A DNA stretch of 6,274 bases. It comes from SZUA-430 sp034440175. Lineage in GTDB: Bacteria; Pseudomonadota; Alphaproteobacteria; Micropepsales; Micropepsaceae. The notes beneath the pieces are model-generated. The model ran no database searches. It was not told where the DNA came from and saw only the letters and a program-made list of their open reading frames with translations. Within the stretch, counting starts at the first letter, position 1, and each line of letters opens with the position of its first letter. The position numbers and the translations under genes were made by a program. The stretch covers positions 1 to 6,274 of the forward strand of contig JAWXBO010000096.1 in the NCBI GenBank assembly GCA_034440175.1. The letters run 5' to 3'. This document shows, piece by piece, positions 1 to 5,109 of this stretch.

Positions 1-83
1 ATCGTCCTCCGATTGCGACTCAGTGGATGACAACAGATTCAGCACTGCAGTCCTTTGTCACGACAATCCTTCACCCGATTGCC

Positions 84-95
84 CTGTGGCCACAG
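84..95. repeat. Perfect 12-bp palindrome upstream of the operon promoter
   Basis: CTGTGGCCACAG reads the same on both strands. It lies 10 bp upstream of the candidate -35 box of the metal-uptake operon, a position where an activator or second repressor site could sit. I do not recognise it as the site of a known regulator, and a 12-bp palindrome can occur by chance. Confidence 0.35.
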
Positions 96-105
96 AAGCT
101 CTCTA

Positions 106-135
106 TTGCGAAACCACTGCCAACCCGTCTATTAT
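106..135 (+). promoter_or_regulatory. Candidate sigma-70-type promoter of the metal-uptake operon
   Basis: A -35 box TTGCGA (106-111; 4 of 6 matches to TTGACA) is followed by an 18-bp spacer and a -10 box TATTAT (130-135; 5 of 6 matches to TATAAT). Transcription would start near 142, leaving a leader of about 30 nt before the GTG at 174. It is the best promoter-like pair I see ahead of the plus-strand operon, and its overlap with the inverted repeat at 134-150 supports a regulatory role. The assignment rests on consensus matching only. Confidence 0.5.
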
Positions 136-150
136 TGTATTCCATGCAAT
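134..150. promoter_or_regulatory. Imperfect inverted repeat, possible Fur/Zur-type operator
   Basis: ATTGTATTCCATGCAAT is a 17-bp imperfect palindrome of the form ATTG-n-AT-nnn-AT-n-CAAT. It begins inside the -10 box and covers the expected transcription start, so a bound protein would block the promoter. Fur-family repressors, including Zur, bind AT-rich dyads of roughly this layout, and Zur commonly represses metal-uptake operons like this one. The repeat is directly visible; the regulator is inferred from gene content. TGTATTC also occurs twice as a direct repeat (136-142 and 150-156), an alternative reading of the site. Confidence 0.4.
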
Positions 151-173
151 GTATTCGGGCGGGTTGACCCACA

Positions 174-551
174 GTGACTCGAGCTATCAGTTCGGCAATT
201 GACCAGTGCAAAAGTCGAAGTGCCTTTCGGCAGGCGCTCGTCGCTGTACTGTTTTTTGCCTTTGTTGCTCAAGCGCAGCTTGCCGCTGGCCATTTTCACT
301 TCGCGACCAATGCAGCACTCGCGCAAGGCATCGCGTCCGAAAGCGATGGCAATGCACCTGGCAGTCCGTCGCAAGCGCCGTGTCAGACTTGCCAGGTCGT
401 TTCAACCGCGCAAAATTATCTTTCAGGCGGAACTTTTGCGCTTGTTCCACCGGTATTCACCACTGCCGGACTCATCGATTACAATTGCGGCTCGTTTGCC
501 GGACAAGCGCTCTATTTCATCTGGCGCAGCCGCGCCCCTCCCGCCCGCTAA
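174..551 (+). CDS. Small His/Cys-containing exported or membrane protein, DUF2946-like
   Basis: This 125-residue protein is probably the first gene of the metal-uptake operon. A hydrophobic segment at about residues 20-38 looks like a signal peptide or membrane anchor. It is followed by a His-x-His pair (H40, H42), a Cys-x-x-Cys pair (C70, C73), a lone C105 and an Arg/Pro-rich tail (SRAPPAR). A hydrophobic N-terminus, scattered His and Cys, and a terminal RxPP-type motif are reminiscent of DUF2946 proteins, often found beside metal-related genes; this is recognition by pattern, not alignment. The His and Cys residues could bind metal in the periplasm, which is an inference. The start is GTG and the ribosome binding site is weak, so the exact N-terminus is uncertain. 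The next gene starts 69 nt downstream, after an intergenic hairpin. Other frames in this region are also open, which lowers certainty somewhat. Confidence 0.6.
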   Translation: MTRAISSAIDQCKSRSAFRQALVAVLFFAFVAQAQLAAGHFHFATNAALAQGIASESDGNAPGSPSQAPCQTCQVVSTAQNYLSGGTFALVPPVFTTAGLIDYNCGSFAGQALYFIWRSRAPPAR

Positions 552-573
552 CTTCGCAAGAATTCCCGGCACG

Positions 574-588
574 ATTGCTCAAAGCAAT
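574..588 (+). promoter_or_regulatory. Small intergenic hairpin between the first two operon genes
   Basis: ATTGCT-CAA-AGCAAT forms a perfect 6-bp stem with a 3-nt loop, extendable by one G-T wobble pair. It sits 22 nt after the stop of the first gene and 32 nt before the start of the barrel protein gene. No T tract follows, so it is not a typical terminator. It might be a processing or mRNA-stability element setting relative expression of the two genes, or a chance repeat. Confidence 0.3.
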
Positions 589-608
589 TCGTGATTTGCA
601 AAGTTCGT

Positions 609-613
609 GGAGA
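609..613 (+). promoter_or_regulatory. Ribosome binding site of the barrel protein gene
   Basis: GGAGA lies 7 nt upstream of the ATG at 621. It selects this start over the in-frame GTG at 591, which would put ten polar residues ahead of an otherwise normal signal peptide. Confidence 0.7.
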
Positions 614-620
614 AATCCAA

Positions 621-1916
621 ATGAGAGTTATAGCCTCAACGCTATGCGCCGTTGCGCTCGGCCTTACCGCCATTCAACCCGTATACGCCGCAAGCGACGA
701 AGCTATCGCCGCCTTGCGCCAGGAAATGAAAGCCCTGCGCGGCGACTATGAAAGCAAAATTCAAGACCTCGAACGCCGGCTGCAGCAGGCAGAGCAACGC
801 ACGCCCGTGCAACCTGATCCCGTTCCGCCGCCACCAAGCGCGCCCGCATCGCCCAGTGCGTTTAATCCGGCGATCTCTGTGATCTTGAATGGCTCCTATG
901 CCATGTCCAGGAACGATCCCGGCGCCGCCACCGTTGCTGGCTTTGCCTTGGGCGAGGAGGCTGGACGTGGTGATCGCGGATTTTCACTCGGCGAATCCGA
1001 AGTGGCGATTTCGGCCAACGTCGATCAGGAATTTTTTGCCAATCTGATCGTCGCAATCGGGGGCGATGGCGCGATCGGGGTTGAAGAAGGTTACATCCAG
1101 ACCACCAACCTGCCCTGGGGCTTCACCGCGAAGGCGGGGCGGTTCTTTTCCGGCATCGGCTATCTGAACGAGAAGCACGCCCATACCTGGGAATTTTCCG
1201 ATGCGCCGCTGCCCTATCGCGCCATGCTTGAAAACCAATATGGCGATGATGGCGTGGAGTTACGTTGGTTAGCGCCCACGGATTTCTTCCTCGAGTTCGG
1301 TGCCGAGTGGTTTCGCGGCGATGCGTTCCCTGCCGGCGGCGCGGACGACAATGGCGCGGGCACGGTTGCCGCTTTCGTCCATGCGGGCGACGACATCGAC
1401 GAGTCTTCGAGTTTCCTGGCCGGCCTGTCGTATCTGCGCACCAAGGCACTTGATCGCGACACCAGCGGAGACATCTTCACCGGCAGCGACGATCTGGCGA
1501 TTGCCAGTCTCGTTTACAAATGGGCACCCGACGGCAACCCGGTTCAAACCAACGTGACGCTGACCGGAGAGTATTTCTTTGGCCGCGAGGACGGCAGTTT
1601 CAACGGCGTTCCAGTCGACTATGAGCGCTCGGGGTTCTACGTCCAGGGCGTCTACCAGTTCATACCCGGATGGCGCATCGGCGTTCGCTACGCCGGGCTC
1701 GAGACGGACGATGTTCCTGTCCTTCTTGCCGGAAGCGTCCTGGATGATTTCGGATACTCGCCGCAAGCAATCACTGCCTTGCTCGAGTATCGCACCACCG
1801 AATTCGGCCGCTTCCGCGCGCAATACACGCGCGATGACGCCGGTCTGGAACCCGATGACGAGCTCGTCTTCACTTACACCGTTTCCATCGGCGCACACGG
1901 CGCGCACAGTTTTTAA
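621..1916 (+). CDS. Outer-membrane beta-barrel (porin-like) protein with periplasmic coiled coil, metal-uptake associated
   Basis: A 431-residue protein predicted to form an outer-membrane channel that supplies metal to the downstream ABC components. Residues 1-23 are a Sec signal peptide ending VYA. Residues 24-60 have the heptad-like charged pattern of a short coiled coil (EMKALRGDYESKIQDLERRL), and 62-80 are Pro-rich. The rest (about 84-431) has alternating polar and hydrophobic stretches rich in Gly, Asp and aromatics, typical of a beta barrel, and the chain ends in Phe, as outer-membrane proteins recognised by the Bam complex usually do. A coiled coil before a porin barrel is known in several porin families. 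There is no TonB box or plug domain, and the protein is far shorter than TonB-dependent receptors. Its His residues (H186, H188, H254, and H425 and H428 in the C-terminal GAHGAH) could matter for metal, but that is speculation. Its stop codon overlaps the ribosome binding site of the next gene. The metal role is inferred from the operon. Confidence 0.85.
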   Translation: MRVIASTLCAVALGLTAIQPVYAASDEAIAALRQEMKALRGDYESKIQDLERRLQQAEQRTPVQPDPVPPPPSAPASPSAFNPAISVILNGSYAMSRNDPGAATVAGFALGEEAGRGDRGFSLGESEVAISANVDQEFFANLIVAIGGDGAIGVEEGYIQTTNLPWGFTAKAGRFFSGIGYLNEKHAHTWEFSDAPLPYRAMLENQYGDDGVELRWLAPTDFFLEFGAEWFRGDAFPAGGADDNGAGTVAAFVHAGDDIDESSSFLAGLSYLRTKALDRDTSGDIFTGSDDLAIASLVYKWAPDGNPVQTNVTLTGEYFFGREDGSFNGVPVDYERSGFYVQGVYQFIPGWRIGVRYAGLETDDVPVLLAGSVLDDFGYSPQAITALLEYRTTEFGRFRAQYTRDDAGLEPDDELVFTYTVSIGAHGAHSF

Positions 1917-1926
1917 GGAACAACCC

Positions 1927-2829
1927 ATGCGTAATTTATTTTTGGCAGCGGTCATCGCCGGCGCCACTCTCACTCAACCAGCCCACGCCGCGTTGAACGT
2001 CTTTGCCTGCGAACCCGAATGGGGTGCGCTGGCATTGGAACTCGGTGGTGACAACGTTTCGATTTATACCGCAACAACCGGCTTGCAAGACCCCCATCAA
2101 GTCCAGGCCCGTCCCAGCCTGATCGCCAAAGCGCGCGCAGCGGATATCACGGTCTGCACCGGGGCTGAACTTGAAACCGCCTGGTTGCCCATGGTGGTGC
2201 AGAAATCAGCAAATGCCAACATCAAAGCTGGTTCGTCCGGCTCCTTCGAAGCAGCAAGCTTTGTGCGCCTCCTCGACGTGCCCGCCAAACTTGATCGCGC
2301 CGAAGGCGACGTTCATCCGGCGGGCAATCCGCACATCCAAACCGATGCACGAAACATTCTAATCGTTGCCAAAGCCTTGTCTGCGCGCTTCGTCCTGCTC
2401 GACGCAGCGAGCGCGCCGGTCTACGAACAGCGACTTGCGGATTTCACCTCGCGTTGGACTGCATCTCTTGCGAAATGGGAAGCCGCCGCCGCTTCGCTCA
2501 AGGGCACGCCGATCGCCGTACAACATGCGGGATGGGTCTACATGATCAACTGGCTGGGCTTAAAGCAAATCGCTGTCCTTGAACCAAAGCCAGGTGTTCC
2601 GGCCTCAAGCGGTCACCTGGCGCAAGTGCTGACCACGCTCGAACGCCAACCCGTCAAAATGATCATCCGTGCCGCCTATCAAAGCGACCGCGCGTCGCAG
2701 TTCATTGGCGAGAGGACAAAGACTCGCGCCATCATGCTGCCATTCACGGTCGGCGGAACCGAAGAAGCGAAAGACCTATTCTCACTCTATGACGACACGC
2801 TGAAGCGTCTGCTTGCCGGAGCAAAATAG
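1927..2829 (+). CDS. Periplasmic metal-binding protein of an ABC transporter (ZnuA-like, cluster 9)
   Basis: A 300-residue periplasmic solute-binding protein of the ZnuA/TroA/PsaA family, expected to capture Zn2+ (or possibly Mn2+) and hand it to the permease. Residues 1-21 are a signal peptide ending AHA. Family landmarks are DPHQVQARPS (H57), GNPHIQTD (H136, with H130 just before), QHAGW (H200) and LEPKPGVPAS (E219), followed by LPFTVGG near the C-terminus. H57, H136 and H200 correspond to the three conserved metal ligands. Three His and no Glu at the third position favour zinc over manganese. The usual fourth ligand, a C-terminal Asp, is not evident; the region reads LPFTVGG. The long His-rich loop of E. 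coli ZnuA is absent. The frame is open from 1579, but the start at 1927 is fixed by the signal peptide and by AAGGAA (1915-1920). It lies 10 nt after the barrel protein gene and its TAG overlaps the next GTG by one base. Confidence 0.93.
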   Translation: MRNLFLAAVIAGATLTQPAHAALNVFACEPEWGALALELGGDNVSIYTATTGLQDPHQVQARPSLIAKARAADITVCTGAELETAWLPMVVQKSANANIKAGSSGSFEAASFVRLLDVPAKLDRAEGDVHPAGNPHIQTDARNILIVAKALSARFVLLDAASAPVYEQRLADFTSRWTASLAKWEAAAASLKGTPIAVQHAGWVYMINWLGLKQIAVLEPKPGVPASSGHLAQVLTTLERQPVKMIIRAAYQSDRASQFIGERTKTRAIMLPFTVGGTEEAKDLFSLYDDTLKRLLAGAK

Positions 2830-3605
2830 TGACCTTCAGCAATTTCGAACTCTCCATCCTCGGACCGGCGTTCCTTGCCGGCCTGTTGGAGCTCTCAACC
2901 CACGTGCCGCTCGGCATGCAAGTCCTTACACGCGGCATCGTGTTTATCGATCTGGCCATCGCCCAAGTGGCAGGCCTCGGCGTCACAGTTGCAAATGCCG
3001 CCGGCTTCGAACCCCAGGGCTGGCGCGTGCAGGTCGCGGCCGTCACGGCTGCATTGATTGGCGCCCTGCTTCTGACGTGGACCGAAAAGAAGTGGCCCGA
3101 AGTCCAGGAAGCATTGATCGGCGTACTCTTTGTCTTGGCGGCAAGCGTTGAGCTTCTCTTTCTCGCCAACAATCCCCACGGCGGCGAGCATTTGAAGGAC
3201 ATGCTGGCTGGCCAAATTCTTTGGGTGTCGCCGGAAGCGCTTGAACCAGTCGCGCTGCTCTACGCGGCAGCGCTCGTTGTCTGGTTTGGCTTTAGTGGGT
3301 CGCTGGGCCAGATCGGCTTTTACGTCCTGTTCGCGCTGGTCGTCACACAATCGGTTCAGCTGGTCGGAATCTATTTGGTGTTCGCCAGTCTCATTGTTCC
3401 AGCGTTGGCAGCAAGGCGTTTCACCGAGAGCTGGAGACTGCCCGGCGCTTATGCGGTTGGCATAACAGGCTATGCCGCAGGCTTGCTCGCATCGGCACAA
3501 TTCGATTTACCAACGGGTGCGATGATCGTTGTCGCACTGGTTTTAGCTTTTGCGCTGACACTCTTACTGGTTAACAGCATAACATCACCAACGGGCGACG
3601 ATTGA
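2829..3605 (+). CDS. Metal ABC transporter permease, ABC-3 family (ZnuB-like)
   Basis: A 258-residue inner-membrane protein with about seven or eight hydrophobic segments, the size and layout of ZnuB-type permeases. Family features include PLGMQVLTRGIVFIDLAIAQ (residues 27-46), matching the conserved segment near the second helix, and QLVGIYLVFASLIVPALAARR (177-197), matching the conserved penultimate region. It should form the channel through which metal from the binding protein enters the cytoplasm, normally as a dimer driven by an ATPase. Residues 113-124 carry a polar loop with two His residues (NNPHGGEHLKD), a possible metal site specific to a subfamily. The start is GTG inside the stop of the binding-protein gene (TAGTG), so translation is probably coupled. 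The usual partner ATPase gene is not adjacent. Zinc is inferred from the binding protein; manganese or iron cannot be excluded. Confidence 0.92.
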   Translation: MTFSNFELSILGPAFLAGLLELSTHVPLGMQVLTRGIVFIDLAIAQVAGLGVTVANAAGFEPQGWRVQVAAVTAALIGALLLTWTEKKWPEVQEALIGVLFVLAASVELLFLANNPHGGEHLKDMLAGQILWVSPEALEPVALLYAAALVVWFGFSGSLGQIGFYVLFALVVTQSVQLVGIYLVFASLIVPALAARRFTESWRLPGAYAVGITGYAAGLLASAQFDLPTGAMIVVALVLAFALTLLLVNSITSPTGDD

Positions 3606-3608
3606 CCG

Positions 3609-3629
3609 GGCGCTTGTGGCACCATTTTT
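3609..3629 (+). terminator. Weak terminator-like hairpin after the permease gene
   Basis: Three bases after the permease stop codon, GGCGC and GCACC can pair around a TTGTG loop, with four pairs and one C-A mismatch, followed by A and five T (3625-3629). Position and T tract suit an intrinsic terminator for the operon, but the stem is short and imperfect, so termination may be partial. Confidence 0.3.
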
Positions 3630-3666
3630 GCGACGCAGCTCTCAACCGCAAGAGGGCAAAAGCGTC

Positions 3667-3849
3667 ATGACTTTCGACATCGTGGACTTCATCGGCAAGA
3701 CGAGCTGCAACGCGTTAGGTGAGTTCGCGTGCGCACCTGACCAGATTTGGAACATGGGCGCGATTACAATATTCATCTGCGTTGTTTTGGCACTGGGCGT
3801 ACGCCTGGCTAACCGCGAGCAGCGGCGCCGCGATAACTATTTAATGTGA
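3667..3849 (+). CDS. Small single-pass membrane protein, unknown function
   Basis: A 60-residue protein I do not recognise. Residues about 29-46 form one hydrophobic membrane segment (GAITIFICVVLALG), followed by a strongly basic tail (RLANREQRRRDNYLM) that by the positive-inside rule should face the cytoplasm. The N-terminal part is polar, with C14 and C22 on the outer side. The ATG at 3667 is preferred over the upstream GTG at 3616, since AGAGGG (3651-3656) lies 10 nt before it and the upstream GTG would fall within the terminator-like hairpin. It follows the permease by 61 nt, so it may be read from the metal operon by read-through or have its own promoter. Its end overlaps the convergent minus-strand gene by 13 nt. 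Confidence 0.6.
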   Translation: MTFDIVDFIGKTSCNALGEFACAPDQIWNMGAITIFICVVLALGVRLANREQRRRDNYLM

Positions 3850-4169
3850 ATGCGGGCAACCGTCTGGCCCTGCGTGGATTCGCTTTTCACAGGAGTGAAT
3901 GGAACGACATTCCCGTCTGGATTCTTTGCATCGTCACCCATTAACAACTCCGCGGCCGGACGCATGAAGCGCGACGGCTCCATCGACTTCATGGCGTATG
4001 ACAAAAACACGACACCGGGAAACAGCACCATGAACGCCGACACGGTGCTGGCGGCCAGCGCTTCTTCTGTGACAGCCGCCGCAAGTCCGGCATAGAGCTG
4101 GACTGTGCCCAGCACCATCAGCACCATACCAAGCGCAAACGACGACAATTTCTTGATCTTTTCCCACAT
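3837..4169 (-). CDS. Small two-helix membrane protein, unknown function
   Basis: A 110-residue protein I do not recognise. After a short basic N-terminus (MWEKIKKLSS) there are two hydrophobic segments at about residues 10-31 and 41-60, then a hydrophilic tail of about 50 residues with no obvious motif. The basic N-terminus and K61 predict both ends in the cytoplasm. The ribosome binding site is weak (AAGG about 13 nt upstream), and I see no clear promoter in the 94 nt separating it from the TadE-like gene on the same strand, so it could be read from that cluster. The coding density and membrane layout favour a real gene over the short plus-strand frames opposite it. Confidence 0.7.
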   Translation of the reverse strand: MWEKIKKLSSFALGMVLMVLGTVQLYAGLAAAVTEEALAASTVSAFMVLFPGVVFLSYAMKSMEPSRFMRPAAELLMGDDAKNPDGNVVPFTPVKSESTQGQTVARIHIK

Positions 4170-4248
4170 GCCGTCAAACTACGCCTTCAACCCTCAAGGG
4201 CAGGTAAACTGTCCCCAACAAGACGGATTGATGCACAAAAGGTAAATG

Positions 4249-4261
4249 CGGGCCGCGCCCG
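4249..4261 (-). terminator. Possible weak terminator of the Tad-type gene cluster
   Basis: CGGGC-CGC-GCCCG forms a 5-bp GC-only stem with a 3-nt loop immediately after the stop codon of the last TadE-like gene. On the minus strand it is followed by CATTTACCTTTTG, an interrupted T-rich stretch, so it would be at best a weak intrinsic terminator. Confidence 0.25.
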
Positions 4262-4263
4262 GC

Positions 4264-4674
4264 CTATGACAACAGCGGAATATGCGTCTCTGCATCAAAG
4301 TTCAGCGTAAATCCGGGAATCAGCGGAATCACCACTTCAATGTCGAACACGGCGTTCAGCTGCGCCACCGGAACCGCGCCGGAACTGTCAACCGAATACG
4401 TCACTGTGACCTCTTGCTGGGTCAAACTCTCAAGCTGAGTTTCGATCGCCACCTGGATCTGGCTGGCGGACATATCGGGATCGACCATAACCTCGCGCGC
4501 CGCTTCCTCGAGTGCAAACTGCACGGAGCCTGCCTTGAAGAATACAATACCCATCTGAATCGTGCCCAGTACCATCGTGACGAACACGGGCAGAATGATG
4601 GCAAACTCCAGCGCCGACGCACCGTCTCGCGCCGCGCCAAACGCTCTCAAGTTTCGCATCGCTCTCACCCTCAT
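4264..4674 (-). CDS. TadE-like pseudopilin-type protein, last gene of the cluster
   Basis: A 136-residue TadE-family protein. The N-terminal ARDGASALEFAIILPVFVTM segment is the family hallmark: a short basic stretch, a Gly-rich site, then a Glu (E23) five residues after the Gly at the start of a long hydrophobic helix. This resembles a type IV prepilin processing site of the kind cut by the TadV peptidase. The rest is a soluble domain of about 95 residues rich in Val, Glu and Gln, expected outside the inner membrane. Tad minor pseudopilins help assemble or anchor Flp pili used in adherence. The first ATG overlaps the stop of the preceding gene (ATGA, 4671-4674) and has no clear ribosome binding site. 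A second ATG at 4659 follows GAGGGTGAGAG and would give 131 residues; it may be the true start. Other pilus genes (flp, tadA-C, tadV) are not visible here. Confidence 0.85.
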   Translation of the reverse strand: MRVRAMRNLRAFGAARDGASALEFAIILPVFVTMVLGTIQMGIVFFKAGSVQFALEEAAREVMVDPDMSASQIQVAIETQLESLTQQEVTVTYSVDSSGAVPVAQLNAVFDIEVVIPLIPGFTLNFDAETHIPLLS

Positions 4675-5096
4675 CTAACCCGCACAGACTGCTCGGACGC
4701 GTACGTGTCATTCGTCAGAATTCCTTGAAATGTCGCCGTCACACTCAACCGATGGTAGCTCACCGGGTATGTATCATCGTCACACAGCGCATTGCAGGCA
4801 TGCACAACCTCGCCGCACAGACAAAATGTTTCGGCCACAACCACCGCACCTTCCGGGCGACGGGTCCAGGAATCGTCCACAACTTCCCTGGCTTTGACCA
4901 GATCGTCGCCGCCATTCATGAAATACTGAATTCCCGAACGCAGTGCCGATTCAAGATCGCCACGCTGATAGACGACATTGCTCAGATCAACCACGCCCAG
5001 CAACGCGATCAGCAAAACCGGCACCGTCAATCCGAACTCGATCGCGGCCACGCCGCGCCGGTCACCTGAGAAACGTGAAACAAAAGACTGCAACAT
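4671..5096 (-). CDS. TadE-like pseudopilin-type protein with four-cysteine motif
   Basis: A 141-residue TadE-family protein. The N-terminus (FSGDRRGVAAIEFGLTVPVL) has the prepilin-like pattern: basic residues, Gly15, then Glu20 at the edge of a hydrophobic helix spanning about residues 22-40. The C-terminal part faces the periplasm and carries FCLCGEVVHACNALC (residues 91-105), four cysteines spaced C-x-C-x6-C-x3-C that could form two disulfides. A similar C-x-C...C...C arrangement is familiar from TadE-like proteins of alphaproteobacteria. The start is fixed by AAGGAGG six nt upstream; the frame extends back to 5228, but that part overlaps the TadG-like gene. It lies 11 nt after the TadG-like gene and overlaps the next gene by 4 nt, so the three are almost certainly one transcript. 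The role is inferred to be Flp pilus assembly or anchoring. Confidence 0.88.
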   Translation of the reverse strand: MLQSFVSRFSGDRRGVAAIEFGLTVPVLLIALLGVVDLSNVVYQRGDLESALRSGIQYFMNGGDDLVKAREVVDDSWTRRPEGAVVVAETFCLCGEVVHACNALCDDDTYPVSYHRLSVTATFQGILTNDTYASEQSVRVR

Positions 5097-5102
5097 GGCG
5101 AA

Positions 5103-5109
5103 CCTCCTT
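5103..5109 (-). promoter_or_regulatory. Strong ribosome binding site of the four-cysteine TadE-like gene
   Basis: AAGGAGG on the minus strand sits 6 nt before the ATG at 5096 and overlaps the TAA stop of the TadG-like gene. It settles the start codon and suggests that translation of the two genes is coupled. Confidence 0.85.

Noticed and set aside
136..156. Two TGTATTC direct repeats as an iteron or attachment site
   Set aside because: Only two copies 14 bp apart exist, with no integrase or replication gene nearby; they are better read as part of the promoter/operator region.
206..751. Plus-strand open frame of 181 residues overlapping the first gene and the start of the barrel gene
   Set aside because: The translation is Arg/Cys-rich without a recognisable signal or domain and runs into the well-supported barrel gene in another frame; it looks like a shadow frame of GC-rich coding DNA.
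1579..1926. Upstream extension of the binding-protein frame
   Set aside because: It overlaps the barrel gene; the signal peptide and the ribosome binding site place the start at 1927.
1269..1973. Minus-strand open frame of 234 residues
   Set aside because: It lies antisense to the barrel gene, whose signal peptide, barrel pattern and C-terminal Phe are convincing; no domain is recognisable in the antisense product.
2895..3500. Minus-strand open frame of 201 residues
   Set aside because: Antisense to the permease, with polar Cys/His/Arg-rich low-plausibility sequence and no start context.
4282..4728. Plus-strand open frame of 148 residues
   Set aside because: Antisense to two TadE-like genes that have clear family N-termini and tight operon spacing.
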